A DNA stretch of 64,000 bases from Betaproteobacteria bacterium (GTDB taxonomy: Bacteria; Pseudomonadota; Gammaproteobacteria; Burkholderiales; SG8-41): assembly GCA_021730905.1 (NCBI GenBank), contig JAKFYK010000036.1, forward strand, positions 62,001 to 126,000, read 5' to 3'. The translations under genes were made by a program, and so were the position numbers. Within the stretch, counting starts at the first letter, position 1. Each line of letters begins with the position of its first letter. Shown piece after piece: positions 16,927 to 26,311 of this stretch. The notes under the pieces were generated by a model. That model did no database searches, had not been told where the DNA came from, and saw only the letters and a program-made list of their open reading frames with translations.

Positions 16927-19230
16927 TTACGGCATCTGCCCGAACATGTCAAGAAACTGCCGTTTCAGGTCTTCAACCTTGACTAAGGCATGCGGCCAGT
17001 TATCAGATGACAGGATAACTTTTCTATCCGGCTGTATTTTCAGGGCCTTTAGTTCCTCAAGATCTTTTCGTCTGCATTGTGGTGAAAACGCCCCGTAACC
17101 CACATTGAGCTTAGCGTCGAGTTCCCGGTGAAATAAGACCCCTGTAAGCATCAAATTTACCCTGATTAGCTCGATTTGACCGCTACCATCGTGTTTAAGG
17201 CAATTTGAAAACTGTATAGGAAGCACGATCAGAGAATCGCCGTCACTCTTGCCCCAAACTCGGATCGCGCCACTGTGGACGGAAAAGCCACCGCCAGTCG
17301 CCGGCACCAACCCACGCCCAATGTCTTTCGCGACCACGGCATCTCTGCGGAAATCGAAGCCCGGTGCCCGCATTAATTCGACCATTTCTTTCGCGTTGGC
17401 TACGCGGTAAACACGCGTTGGCGAATAGTTTCCAAGATTGGGCTCGGCGAGTTCATAAAGGTGCCACGTGAAGTCAGCGGTAGGGGCAGGCAATTGCTGT
17501 CGTAGTACAACGTATGGGCTCTCGATAGGTATTGGATAGACAATAAATTTAACACCCAGCGCCTGCAGTACCGGAAATTCCAACTGCGTCACGGTGAATC
17601 CGTTTCTCCAGAAATGATCATCGGGACGGCTTAGCAACCTTGACGTAAAGTAGAATAGCGGAGGCGAAACGAGTCCGTAGACCTCAAGCGTGGGTATTTC
17701 TCTTTCCCACAGACCCATTAACAATCTTATCTGTGATTTGTCAAAATAGCGCGTGTATGAAGCACTTGTTTTTGTGCGGTCGCCAAAGGGCAGCGTGACA
17801 GCACCGCGAAATGTTGCGCCAGGCTGCATACCAATACCGTCCCTGAGATACGGTATAAAGCCCGTGTCGGGAACGGGCTGATCAATATAAATACCACGCC
17901 GGTCGGGAACCACGGCAATAAGGTAGTACAAGACGATAGCTGGTACCGTCAGCACTACCGCCCACTCAAATAGTGGTGCAGCGGACAGCGACATGGTTTC
18001 GAACTTTTTGGCAACTCGAATATGCGATAACAGCCTGGCTGGCGTCAGTACTGCCGCCCATGCCGTGGGCAGCGACCCGGCTTTGAGCCGCCTCTTGACA
18101 GCTCGAATACACGATAACAGCAAAGACTTATATTCTTGGACTAGGGCAAACCACCCGACCACAGCGCCAAGGATGAAGATGTGATAAACGCTTTGCTCAA
18201 AATATCTCGGGAGCGGCATTGTCCAAACGATGTCAAAAAACAGATAGGCACCGCCAAGAAACAATAAGCATATAGCGTAAAGAATGCAGATCAGCGCGAG
18301 CAACCGCTGACGACCTTTGCTGAATATCACGCCGAATAACCACCCGCAGGCCAGAAGCCAGTAGGTTAGAACTGCTGCGCGACTCTGAAACAGTATCGAG
18401 ACATTGAAAAAGATTTGAACTTCACCATGGATCTCGGGCCGGAAATACATCCGGGACGTGTAGGTTCCAAGAGTCACCAGATAATCAGATACGCCCGCCA
18501 GATAAACTATCGAGCCGGCCGCCGCCAGCACAATGGCACGGCTGATGGCCACCTGCAGCGAGCCGGCGCAAATTAGATATGCCAAGAACGCTGGGCCGAG
18601 GGAAATGGCAGCCAGTATCGTCCATCCGGGGTCGCAAGTCGCGCTGTAAATGACTAGCGCTGTAATACCGCAACCGTTTGGCAGGACATGAGATAGTGAG
18701 GTCGTGCGAATCAGCAAACAGAGAGCTAAAGTCAGTAACGAAAAGGAATATGAAAACCCCGGGTTCAAGACGAACAGTATGTCAAGTCCGGCTTCGAGCT
18801 GAAATGGCGGGAAAGCGAGCAACGCAAACTGACCGGCGACGATTGCCGGTACCATCGACACACCGATCGAACGGGCCAATGCGAAAGTGGCCAGGCAGTA
18901 AACAGCCAGAAAATAGCAAGCCGAAATGACGCGCGCCGAATCCGGGTTGAGCAGCCCGAACACCAGATATCCGGGGTTCGCCCAAGCGTTTAACGGGCTG
19001 TAAAGAGATCCCAGACCCTGAAGAATATTGATGGAGCTTGTGGCGAAGGGTGCGGCATAACGAAACTGGCTTAAAAACAGATGCTGGAATAGCTGCCCAT
19101 CTACGCCGGAATACAAAATGTGGTTGAGGGAGTTCCAAACCAGTCCAACGGCCACCAGAAGGCTTACATAGCCAGCACCGAACAGGAAAAGGTTTTTATT
19201 TTTGCGGCCCGACAATTGGACTACTCGCAT
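16927..19230 (-). CDS. Large multi-pass membrane protein, probably GT-C or YfhO-like
   Basis: 767 aa from the ATG at 19230; the frame is open to 19344 but the extra 38 residues look non-coding. About a dozen membrane helices occupy residues 12-470, with basic cytoplasmic loops; the last 300 residues are soluble and probably periplasmic. The first periplasmic loop carries an acidic residue near YSGVDGQLFQH, as in GT-C enzymes, which use a polyprenyl-phosphate sugar donor. I cannot separate a GT-C glycosyltransferase from a YfhO-like membrane protein on sequence alone. The C-terminal domain has pairs of beta-strand segments and two cysteines. It pairs with the small pilin-like gene downstream. 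Confidence 0.65.
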   Translation of the reverse strand: MRVVQLSGRKNKNLFLFGAGYVSLLVAVGLVWNSLNHILYSGVDGQLFQHLFLSQFRYAAPFATSSINILQGLGSLYSPLNAWANPGYLVFGLLNPDSARVISACYFLAVYCLATFALARSIGVSMVPAIVAGQFALLAFPPFQLEAGLDILFVLNPGFSYSFSLLTLALCLLIRTTSLSHVLPNGCGITALVIYSATCDPGWTILAAISLGPAFLAYLICAGSLQVAISRAIVLAAAGSIVYLAGVSDYLVTLGTYTSRMYFRPEIHGEVQIFFNVSILFQSRAAVLTYWLLACGWLFGVIFSKGRQRLLALICILYAICLLFLGGAYLFFDIVWTMPLPRYFEQSVYHIFILGAVVGWFALVQEYKSLLLSCIRAVKRRLKAGSLPTAWAAVLTPARLLSHIRVAKKFETMSLSAAPLFEWAVVLTVPAIVLYYLIAVVPDRRGIYIDQPVPDTGFIPYLRDGIGMQPGATFRGAVTLPFGDRTKTSASYTRYFDKSQIRLLMGLWEREIPTLEVYGLVSPPLFYFTSRLLSRPDDHFWRNGFTVTQLEFPVLQALGVKFIVYPIPIESPYVVLRQQLPAPTADFTWHLYELAEPNLGNYSPTRVYRVANAKEMVELMRAPGFDFRRDAVVAKDIGRGLVPATGGGFSVHSGAIRVWGKSDGDSLIVLPIQFSNCLKHDGSGQIELIRVNLMLTGVLFHRELDAKLNVGYGAFSPQCRRKDLEELKALKIQPDRKVILSSDNWPHALVKVEDLKRQFLDMFGQMP

Positions 19231-19572
19231 GCAGCCATCAACATTTCTGTGTAAAGTACGATCATGGCACACTACAGCGTCAAGGTCATCTAGAGCCCGT
19301 ACGATTCGATACGAGGTGTGCACGAACCCGGAGATTTGGTGCAAGTGAACGAATGGCTATCTCATCCAATTGTCGATGCCGCATAGGGCCGACGACCTGA
19401 AATCAGTTCGCGAAACTCAATTAGCCCGACATCGATCATTCTGGGTAACCAGCTTGCCAAGTAGTCAGCCCTTTATCGCATTGTCGCCAGGATTTGTCGC
19501 GACTCCAGAAGTTTTTACTCATAGCTACACGAAGCATCTGTGGTGGCATCAAAGGTATAACAACGCCTGCGG
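19231..19572. other. 342-bp region between the membrane protein gene and cassette C
   Basis: Contains the possible upstream extension of the membrane protein frame (19231-19344) and the region just after the 19573 gene stop. I see no additional gene, hairpin or promoter that I can support. Confidence 0.4.
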
Positions 19573-20838
19573 TCAGAGTGTAACGTCGCCTTCGCGCCCC
19601 ACTACCCGGGTTTCCGGGCAAAGAACGACGAAGTGCCCTCCCTTGTCAAGGTACTCCTTGTTGTTCTCGATAATCTTTGCCGCGTGCACCCACGCAAGGA
19701 TGATTGTGTATGCAGGCATTCGCTTGCATAACTCCGCCGTAGGCAGTATCTGGATGCCGTCTCCGGAAGAATATTTATTCACCTTCTGCGGATGGTCGTC
19801 AACGATGTAGTCGATAACCCCGGTGAGGCCCAGTTGGGATATCAGGGTCGGTCCGCTGCGTGCCGCACCATAACCCGCGATTGATCGCTTTGCCTGCTTC
19901 CATTCCTGAGCAAGCTTGCGGGTGCGCTCTTTTTGCTGTTGCACCTGGGCGCCAAACTTCCTGAGTGTTTCGAGCTTGTCGAGGCCGCGCTTCACTTCCA
20001 GTTCGAGCAGTTCGCGGACCGAGCCCTTGACTTGCCGCTTGCCGCCCTTGATCTGAACGGTTCCGATGAGCGAGCCGTGCTGGATCGGCACCCTCTCGAC
20101 GTCTATCAGTTCCATTCCATGCCTGTCGAGAAACATCGTTATCGCCTTCACCGAATGATGGCTCATGTGCTCATGGAAAATCGTCGCGATCAGCACCCGG
20201 TCGATAATGTCGAGCAGGTACTGCGCCTCGAAGAAAAACAAGCCGTCCGGCGCCAGCATGGTGCGGATGCTTTCCGCGATCTCGCCCATGTTGTCGGCAT
20301 GCGCGAAGGCGTTGAACATGCACACCACATGCGCTGGTCCGTGCTGTTGCCGGATTTTTTTCGCAAGTTCAAGCGACATCAGCTCCGGGATGGTCTCGAT
20401 CCCGGATGCGGTGGCGAGCCTGGCTATCTCCGTCGCCGGGTCGATTCCCAGCACCCGGTGGCCCGCGGTTTTGAACGGCCGCAGCAAAGAGCCGTCGTTG
20501 CTGCCTATGTCAATGACCAAAGAACTAGCCGGGGGTTGATAGGTTTCCCGGATTTTTGTCGCCACCTGCGCAAAGTGCTCCGGCATGCCCTTGGCTTCGC
20601 CGGAATAGTAGGTGTAGCTTTCCCACAGGCTTTTCGAATCGACCACATCAAGCTGCTGTACATGCCCGCACTCGGCGCACATGTACAAATCCACCGGATA
20701 ACGGGCAGCCTGCTTGCCAGTCTCGCTGTCCGCGCAATAATTTTCCGAGAGGGGAATCGGCTCGAGCTTAACTACCAGTTCGACATCCTTCGCGTCGCAC
20801 AAGCGGCACGTTTTCCTGTGAACCACATTTACGGTCAC
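19573..20838 (-). CDS. Sugar C-methyltransferase, NovU/TylC3 type
   Basis: 421 aa, full length for the three-domain sugar C-methyltransferase family. Domain 1 is a zinc knuckle (C11, C14, C54, C57). Domain 2 binds SAM (VIDIGSNDGSLL, 108-119) and carries FHEHMSHHS, matching the HEH active-site strip of TylC3-like enzymes. Domain 3 starts IAGYGAARSGPTLI and holds the acceptor. Known: these enzymes add a methyl carbon to C3 of a 4-keto nucleotide sugar, giving a branched sugar. It is the last gene of the 13-gene minus-strand cassette, 16 bp after the 20855 gene. It strongly supports a branched-chain sugar product. Confidence 0.88.
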   Translation of the reverse strand: MTVNVVHRKTCRLCDAKDVELVVKLEPIPLSENYCADSETGKQAARYPVDLYMCAECGHVQQLDVVDSKSLWESYTYYSGEAKGMPEHFAQVATKIRETYQPPASSLVIDIGSNDGSLLRPFKTAGHRVLGIDPATEIARLATASGIETIPELMSLELAKKIRQQHGPAHVVCMFNAFAHADNMGEIAESIRTMLAPDGLFFFEAQYLLDIIDRVLIATIFHEHMSHHSVKAITMFLDRHGMELIDVERVPIQHGSLIGTVQIKGGKRQVKGSVRELLELEVKRGLDKLETLRKFGAQVQQQKERTRKLAQEWKQAKRSIAGYGAARSGPTLISQLGLTGVIDYIVDDHPQKVNKYSSGDGIQILPTAELCKRMPAYTIILAWVHAAKIIENNKEYLDKGGHFVVLCPETRVVGREGDVTL

Positions 20839-20854
20839 TGATTTCTCCCGAATC

Positions 20855-21745
20855 TTAATCGATGTGCTGCCGAGTCAGATCGCTCGCCACGTCCTCGATC
20901 GTCTGCGGCATGAGGCCACTGAGTGCGGTGGTCCGGCGCATGCCCAACCCGCTGTAGCGCGGCTTGAACGGAATGTGCACGCCCTTCTCTTCCGACGTTG
21001 TCGGCACGATCAGGCGTTCATCGACGCCGAGCTTGCGGGCAAGACTGGCCGCAAAATCCACGTAACTGACGTTTTCCGCCCCGGACAAGTGCAGGTCGCC
21101 GGGAATGCGTTGCTCACCGATCGTTGCCAACGCCTCGCCCACGAAACGAACCGTCATCGGCGCAAAGATCAGATCCGAAAATGGCTGCACTACCTCCCTG
21201 CGCTTCCACGCCGCAAACCAGTTCGGCAAGGGAGAGGTGTCCCGGTCAAGTATTTTCGTCAGGCGCACGATGTTGAGCCGGTCCTCTGCCTTCAGGTGGC
21301 GAACCGCCGCGCGTATGACCTTCTCGGCTTCGTCTTTCTGCCTCGCGTAAGCGATGCCTGGCGCGTGCGGGTCTTCTTCGTGCGGCCACGGGCGTTCGCC
21401 GCCAAACACGGAGTTGGTCGAGATGAAGGTGACAAACACGCCTTGTTCGAGCAGCGAAACAACCAGCCGCGGAATAAGTTCGACATTGATGCGATACGCG
21501 AGAGGGTCTTTTTCGCAACGATCGTAATTGGTCGCCGCCGCGACGATAAAGGCATAGTCAATGCCCGCCGGCATCCGGAACGGCGTGTCGCTTTCAAAAT
21601 CGAGATGGATCCGCCGGTCATTGACAGTATCGTGCCGGCGCGTGCTGGTGAGCGCGTTATGACCGCGGCGCTGCAGCGCTCGAAACAGCCCGCCACCGAC
21701 CAGGCTGTCGCCGCCCACAACCAGATATCCATGGGGGGATGTCAT
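20855..21745 (-). CDS. RmlD-like SDR, sugar nucleotide reductase or epimerase
   Basis: 296 aa extended-type short-chain dehydrogenase. Seen: Rossmann loop VVGGDSLVGGGLF at the N-terminus, FISTNSVFGG with the catalytic Thr/Ser strip, and YARQK as the YxxxK pair. The C-terminal half is RmlD-like. RmlD reduces a 4-keto group of dTDP-6-deoxy sugars; other members reduce or epimerise CDP, GDP or UDP sugars. Inferred: it reduces the keto group after C-methylation. It overlaps the cupin gene upstream by 4 bp (21742-21745) and runs into the C-methyltransferase, so the three are translationally linked. Confidence 0.8.
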   Translation of the reverse strand: MTSPHGYLVVGGDSLVGGGLFRALQRRGHNALTSTRRHDTVNDRRIHLDFESDTPFRMPAGIDYAFIVAAATNYDRCEKDPLAYRINVELIPRLVVSLLEQGVFVTFISTNSVFGGERPWPHEEDPHAPGIAYARQKDEAEKVIRAAVRHLKAEDRLNIVRLTKILDRDTSPLPNWFAAWKRREVVQPFSDLIFAPMTVRFVGEALATIGEQRIPGDLHLSGAENVSYVDFAASLARKLGVDERLIVPTTSEEKGVHIPFKPRYSGLGMRRTTALSGLMPQTIEDVASDLTRQHID

Positions 21746-22281
21746 GCTTTCGATCCTCGCAGGTACTGTGCAACCTCGCCGGAAACGCGTTGCATGTAAG
21801 CGCGGGCCGCGTCGGCCTGGTCTTCCGGCGGCGCAAAGGGGGCAAGTATCGTGCCGTCCCGGGCAAACGGCCCATTGGTGACCTCATGGACTACTAGGAA
21901 ATCCGTGCGTATGAGCAGCGTATGGAACGCGCTCTCGGAGAGCCGGTAATAGAAACAGCGGCCTGACCCCGGCGCGCCCAGCTCGATCACATCGACAATG
22001 GCGCCAGCGTGATCGAAGACGGCGACATCGACCTTGCCTTCGATGATATGAAACGACTCGGACTTGTCGAGATGACGGTGCGGATGAATATAACTCGCCG
22101 CAGAGATGACAATCACCATTTCGTGCAGGGCATCGTCATTGGTCTTGTGCGCGCAGATGCGAGCCCGCTTGCGCGGGCTCGCCTGCGCCTGCCGCTTCAG
22201 GAAGGCAATCTCCGCATCGCCGCAGCGGACTATCGCATTCTCCGCAATGAAGACCTCGTCGTTAACTTTGCGCAGATTCAT
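21742..22281 (-). CDS. wbuC: WbuC-type cupin
   Basis: 179 aa from the ATG at 22281, which overlaps the 22278 gene stop by 4 bp; the longer frame to 22413 is not supported. One beta-barrel cupin domain with HPHRHLDKSESFHIIEGKV: the His and Glu residues form the metal site. Known: WbuC-type cupins sit in many glycan loci, mostly with unknown reaction; they may be epimerases or isomerases. N-terminal MNLRKVNDEVFIAEN and the ALHEMVIVISAASYIHPHRH region match the family. Inferred: it epimerises or stabilises a keto-sugar intermediate of cassette C. Confidence 0.82.
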   Translation of the reverse strand: MNLRKVNDEVFIAENAIVRCGDAEIAFLKRQAQASPRKRARICAHKTNDDALHEMVIVISAASYIHPHRHLDKSESFHIIEGKVDVAVFDHAGAIVDVIELGAPGSGRCFYYRLSESAFHTLLIRTDFLVVHEVTNGPFARDGTILAPFAPPEDQADAARAYMQRVSGEVAQYLRGSKA

Positions 22282-23501
22282 GAGGCGCTTGCGTTGTAAA
22301 CCGCCTTGGGACTCAAGGCGAAGATGGACAAAAACTGGCCGCCTCGCTCGAGAAACGGCTGATTTTTCGCAAGCACCTTTTGCTCGCTCTCTGGATTCAG
22401 AGACAACAGGCAATAGTCAATGGCACGCGACTCCAGCGCCGCCGACCCGCGGATGGCGAGACGCGACCCCGGCATCAGCAGGTTCTGCTTATGCGGATTG
22501 TCGTCGATGACACAATCGATCAGCTTACCGAGCGAGTACATATTCGCGAATTTCGCGGCAAGGTGACCAGCGCCGAAAATGGCGACCTGCTTTCCCGCCT
22601 GCCGCCAGGCGCCGAACAGCGATTGCAATTGAGCGCGCAATTCGGGATATCGGCGCGCGAAGATCTGGCCATCCACGAGCAGCGAGTCCCGTGCCGCCTG
22701 CCCGTGCTTCGCAGTGCCGGCCGACGGTTCGTTTTTAACAATACCGATGAGGGAATCTTCCAGCGGATACGGATAGACAATGGTTTCCTGCATGCGAAGG
22801 CCGGTGCTTTCAACAAACGCTTCCAGCGTCTGCGCGCAGAAGTAAGTGATGTGTTCTTCCCAGATGAAACTATAGTCGCAAGCCTTGATAAATTTGCTGC
22901 AGTCCGGCATCTCGAACAGGAGATAGCCTCCGGGTTTGACCAGCGTTCTGACCGCGCTGAGGAAAGCAGCAGGATGGTGCGCATGCTCCAGTACATGCCG
23001 CACAAGCAGCAGGTCTGCCAGGCCATGCCGGGCAGCGAGCCGCGACGCCGTCGCCGCGTCCAGGGCCGCCTGTATGGATTCGAGGCCTGCGCACGGGTCT
23101 TGCAGCCCCAGGTCGGCACCGGTTTCGATACGGTACGTATTGGAGTAGCTGAGCCGGTTGAAGCGCGCGAGCGTCGAGTCGTCCTTATAGGTGAGTCCGA
23201 CGATGCGGGCGCCGCTGTCTACCCCTGGCAATCGGCGAAGACGGGTGACCAGATCATCGAGATGCCCTTCCGGCTCGTTGTACGTCAGCCACTCAAAGCG
23301 CGATTTTGCGACTGCCGGCGACATAGGGTTGATCAGTTGATACAAGCCGCACACTGCGCATTGCCCCACGGCGAGCGGATGGGTCTCGGCGGGAGGTAAA
23401 TCCGGCTGCTCGAATCGATTGCTGGGTGGCTGCGGGCCAAAATCGACGAGAGTCCCGACCGATTCTGCCCGGCAGCACAAACACAGATGAGATTCAGTCA
23501 C
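22278..23501 (-). CDS. C-methyltransferase-like protein with degenerate SAM loop
   Basis: 407 aa, NovU/TylC3-like layout: zinc knuckle (C7, C10, C48, C51), a central domain and a C-terminal domain starting VAIFGAGHLAAKF with VIDDNPHKQNLL. The central domain keeps RHVLEHAHHP and EEHITYF, but where the glycine loop should be (residues 99-110) the sequence is RIVGLTYKDDST, without the GxGxG pattern. SAM binding may therefore be lost or altered. It sits between the cupin and the dehydrogenase in cassette C. It could be a non-catalytic partner of the 19573 enzyme, or bind something other than SAM. The frame is intact and long, so it is probably functional. Confidence 0.8.
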   Translation of the reverse strand: MTESHLCLCCRAESVGTLVDFGPQPPSNRFEQPDLPPAETHPLAVGQCAVCGLYQLINPMSPAVAKSRFEWLTYNEPEGHLDDLVTRLRRLPGVDSGARIVGLTYKDDSTLARFNRLSYSNTYRIETGADLGLQDPCAGLESIQAALDAATASRLAARHGLADLLLVRHVLEHAHHPAAFLSAVRTLVKPGGYLLFEMPDCSKFIKACDYSFIWEEHITYFCAQTLEAFVESTGLRMQETIVYPYPLEDSLIGIVKNEPSAGTAKHGQAARDSLLVDGQIFARRYPELRAQLQSLFGAWRQAGKQVAIFGAGHLAAKFANMYSLGKLIDCVIDDNPHKQNLLMPGSRLAIRGSAALESRAIDYCLLSLNPESEQKVLAKNQPFLERGGQFLSIFALSPKAVYNASAS

Positions 23502-23504
23502 GCG

Positions 23505-24572
23505 CTATTTCCCCGCAGCCATGCGAATGAGGCATCTGCCTGCAAGTGTACCATCGCGCATTTTCCGGATCGCCGTGTTGATCTCTTCCAGGCTGTAAAA
23601 GTCCGTGATGAGTTCGCGAAGTTTGATGCGTCCGGCACGGTAGAGCTGGTGGTAACGCGGAATATCCTCCTGCGGCACCGCCTCGCCGCCATGCGAGCCC
23701 GAAAGCCCCTTGCCGAAATGCAGCGGCAGGGAATAAATCCCGATGTTGTTGCCCTTCCTCGGCACGCCGACCAGGGTCACCCTCCCCTCCGGCTTGGTAA
23801 GCTGGTAGCCCATTTCGATTATTGCGGGCTGTCCCGTGTTGTCCACGAAAGCGTCCACGCCGACGGTGCCAGCAATGTCGAGGATCGCTTGACGGGCGTC
23901 GGTCTTTTGCGCGTTGATGAGATGCGTCGCGCCCATCTCGCGCGCGAGCGCGAGCTTGTTGTCGTAGAGGTCCACCGCGATGACGGGATACGCCCCTGCG
24001 AGTGCGGCCGCCTGCACGATGTTAAGCCCCACGCCACCGGCGCCGAACACCACCACCGATTCACCAATCCTGATCTTCGAGTTGTTGACCACCACCCCGA
24101 AGCCGGTGGTAACGGCGCAACCGAACAGCGCGGCCACCTCAAGGTCGCTGTCATCGGGAATGACCGTCACCCGATTCTCGGCCACGATGGCATACTCATT
24201 GAACGTGGTAATCCAGCCCGCATTGACTGTCTTGCCATCCCACCGGTACTTGGGCGGAACGGGTTCGATGCCGAGGCCCTTGCGCCAGTGCAGCACCACC
24301 TTGTCACCCGCCTTGACGTAGCGCACGCCCGGACCCGTTTCAATCACCGTGCCCGAGCCCTCATGGCCCAGCAGATGCGGCAGGAATTTATCCTCGCCCT
24401 TGGCACCATCAATCTCTCCCAGTTGCGAGCCGCAGATACCGCTGTAATGCACTTGGACCAGCACCTGACCGACGTCGAGCGATTGCGGCAGCTCGATCTC
24501 CGCGATAACGAGCGGCTTGCGCTGCTCGACGAGGATTGCTGCCTTCATGGTTTTCGGCATCGTCATGCTCAT
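23505..24572 (-). CDS. Zinc-dependent alcohol dehydrogenase (MDR family)
   Basis: 355 aa, full length. Catalytic zinc ligands appear as C47 (SGICGS) with H70/E71 (GHEGSGTV) and a later Cys in LFGCAVTTGFG. The NAD(P) fold is VVVFGAGGVGLNIVQAAALAG, followed by an Asp in AVDLYDNK that points to NAD. The structural zinc lobe, normally four Cys near residues 95-110, is absent; WRKGLGIEPVPPKYRWD is found there. Known: such enzymes oxidise or reduce alcohols or keto groups, including on sugars. It starts within 1 bp of the 24574 gene stop and precedes the 22278 gene by 3 bp, so it belongs to cassette C. The substrate is unknown. Confidence 0.85.
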   Translation of the reverse strand: MSMTMPKTMKAAILVEQRKPLVIAEIELPQSLDVGQVLVQVHYSGICGSQLGEIDGAKGEDKFLPHLLGHEGSGTVIETGPGVRYVKAGDKVVLHWRKGLGIEPVPPKYRWDGKTVNAGWITTFNEYAIVAENRVTVIPDDSDLEVAALFGCAVTTGFGVVVNNSKIRIGESVVVFGAGGVGLNIVQAAALAGAYPVIAVDLYDNKLALAREMGATHLINAQKTDARQAILDIAGTVGVDAFVDNTGQPAIIEMGYQLTKPEGRVTLVGVPRKGNNIGIYSLPLHFGKGLSGSHGGEAVPQEDIPRYHQLYRAGRIKLRELITDFYSLEEINTAIRKMRDGTLAGRCLIRMAAGK

Positions 24573-24573
24573 G

Positions 24574-25245
24574 TCACTCGAAGTAGATGAACGAATAGTC
24601 GCCCGTGTAGCCGGTTTGCTTGAACCACCACAGCCACTCGTCCGGGGTGTTGAATGCTTCGCACGTCACCTGCCAGTAGAGAAGGTTTGCTTTCTCGACT
24701 TCAGTGCGATAGGACTCGACACAGATGTATTTGTTGTTTTTCCATACGCGCTCGATCTCGCGCAGCGCCGGGTCGAGATCGTAGCAATGCAGATTGTGCA
24801 GGGTGTTGAGCGAATACACCAGATCAAAATGCTGGTCAGGCCACGGCAGTTTGGTCGCGTCGCCCGCCTGCAACCGGTCGCGCACTTCCTCCTTGGCGTT
24901 GTCGATGGCGTATTGTGAAATGTCGAGGCCGTAAATCTCGACGCCCGGCACCACCAGTGTGAAGTCATACAGCAGGAAGCCCTTGCCGCAGCCCACGTCG
25001 AGGATTTTGTCGCCGGGCTTGATGCCGTAATGGTCGGCCATCGCCTTGGCGACTTTTTCCCAGCGACCGGGCATGTACTTGTAACCACCGTAGTTGATGC
25101 GGCGATCGCCGTCCCAATAGTCGAAATCCCACTTTTTGGCGCGCTCCGCGGCTTTGGCCTTGGGAAAATCAGGGTCGTTGACGCGAGCGAGGTAATCGCG
25201 CTTGGTGCTCTTGTGGACAACAGAGAGGAAATCGATGTAAGCCAT
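24574..25245 (-). CDS. Class I SAM methyltransferase
   Basis: 223 aa. SAM loop ILDVGCGKGFLLYD and ribose-binding YGLDISQYAI. After that LVYSLNTLHNLHCYD replaces the usual DVLEH strip, and the N-terminal FDYWDGDRRINYGGYKYMP and C-terminal EWLWWFKQTGYTGD segments are characteristic of a recurring group of methyltransferases in glycan loci. It is placed between the kinase and the dehydrogenase of cassette C, 43 bp after the kinase gene and 1 bp before the dehydrogenase. It probably methylates the same sugar or its phosphate intermediate (inference). Confidence 0.87.
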   Translation of the reverse strand: MAYIDFLSVVHKSTKRDYLARVNDPDFPKAKAAERAKKWDFDYWDGDRRINYGGYKYMPGRWEKVAKAMADHYGIKPGDKILDVGCGKGFLLYDFTLVVPGVEIYGLDISQYAIDNAKEEVRDRLQAGDATKLPWPDQHFDLVYSLNTLHNLHCYDLDPALREIERVWKNNKYICVESYRTEVEKANLLYWQVTCEAFNTPDEWLWWFKQTGYTGDYSFIYFE

Positions 25246-25288
25246 GGTTCGTTATGAGGTGGTGGAGTGATTGAGGAATAGTTGCCCG

Positions 25289-26311
25289 TCAGATAACCGC
25301 TATGCGATCGCAGAGCAGCCGGGCCTTGGCAAGCTGCTCACGCTTGCGCACGCTCTCGTCAAAACCGGGATCGGCAAAGCGGCGCCGTTGCGCGGCGTCC
25401 GGCAGAAAATCATTGAGAATGATACAGCACCACTTCGTCTGGAAAACAGGGAGCAGCAGCCGTGCGCGGGTGATCCGGGCGGTTGAATTCGACGCATAGC
25501 GCAGTGTCGCTTCCAAAAAACGGTCATAGTGGGTCATGTCCACCGGCACGGCGGGATGCGAGAAAAAATCTCCTGCCATCTTGGCAGGATCGTCCCAGCC
25601 CGCGTACTCGAAGTCGATGAAGCAGATGCCGCGGCCGCTCGTGGCGAGCGCGTTGTGAAAGCCGAAGTCCGATGGCGACACGCAGCGCTCGGTAAGCGCG
25701 GTGTCGGGGTCGATGCCGGCCTGTCGCGCCCCTTGCAGGATCGCCACTTTCGCCTGCTGCCAACGGGCGCCGAGAACCTGCCCGAACTCGCGCGCCTCGC
25801 GGTCCACTTCGAGGCCCGCAGGTATGCCCTGCAGGCGATGAATGCGCGCATCCACCATCGCGAAGTGTTCGGCAATGCTGAAACAGGCTTCCGAAGCGTT
25901 GGGCAACTCGCGCGCGTGCGGATGCGCAGAGGAATGGTTCAACCTCATGAAAAAATCCGCAGCCTGCTCGACACAGTCGGCGTCGATCTCGCGCTGTGCA
26001 AGCTTGCGGCCATCAATATGCTCGTACAGACCGATCCCTCGCACGGGATCGCAGGCGATCGGCGTTGGCACGCAACTCACACCGATGCATTGCGCGTAGC
26101 GCAGGAAAGCGTACTCTGCTTTTAGCCGGTCCCGGGTGTCCGAGGCGTGCCGAAAATAGAATTTGGCAACGTACCTGCGATCGCCGGCCGTCACCGTGAA
26201 TACCCGATTATTGCCGCCGGCGGCGCACGGCTCGACGGCGATATCATCCAGCTTTGCCGCCGGCGGCGGCAGCAGCCCGGCGAGATCGGAAATCAACGGC
26301 TCGGGGTGCAT
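25289..26311 (-). CDS. Aminoglycoside phosphotransferase-type sugar kinase
   Basis: 340 aa. Protein kinase-like fold of the APH/ChoK type. Seen: an ATP-binding glycine strip (CAAGGNNRVFTV) followed by a Lys in YVAKFYF, the catalytic loop CVSPSDFGFHN with Asp and His-Asn, and the metal-binding FIDFEYAGWDD. Known: such kinases phosphorylate small molecules such as amino sugars and choline. In the cassette the gene follows the HAD phosphatase, with which it overlaps by 19 bp. Inferred: it phosphorylates the anomeric carbon of a sugar before nucleotide activation, as a sugar-1-kinase would. No nucleotidyltransferase is visible in the window. Confidence 0.8.
   Translation of the reverse strand: MHPEPLISDLAGLLPPPAAKLDDIAVEPCAAGGNNRVFTVTAGDRRYVAKFYFRHASDTRDRLKAEYAFLRYAQCIGVSCVPTPIACDPVRGIGLYEHIDGRKLAQREIDADCVEQAADFFMRLNHSSAHPHARELPNASEACFSIAEHFAMVDARIHRLQGIPAGLEVDREAREFGQVLGARWQQAKVAILQGARQAGIDPDTALTERCVSPSDFGFHNALATSGRGICFIDFEYAGWDDPAKMAGDFFSHPAVPVDMTHYDRFLEATLRYASNSTARITRARLLLPVFQTKWCCIILNDFLPDAAQRRRFADPGFDESVRKREQLAKARLLCDRIAVI

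Noticed and set aside
19933-20841. Long plus-strand open frame of 302 codons
   Set aside because: Lies fully antisense to the C-methyltransferase gene, which has clear motifs. The plus-strand frame is rich in His and Arg runs without any domain, as usual for shadows of GC-rich genes.
22380-23399. Plus-strand open frame of 339 codons
   Set aside because: Antisense to the 22278 gene. The plus frame has no recognisable motif.
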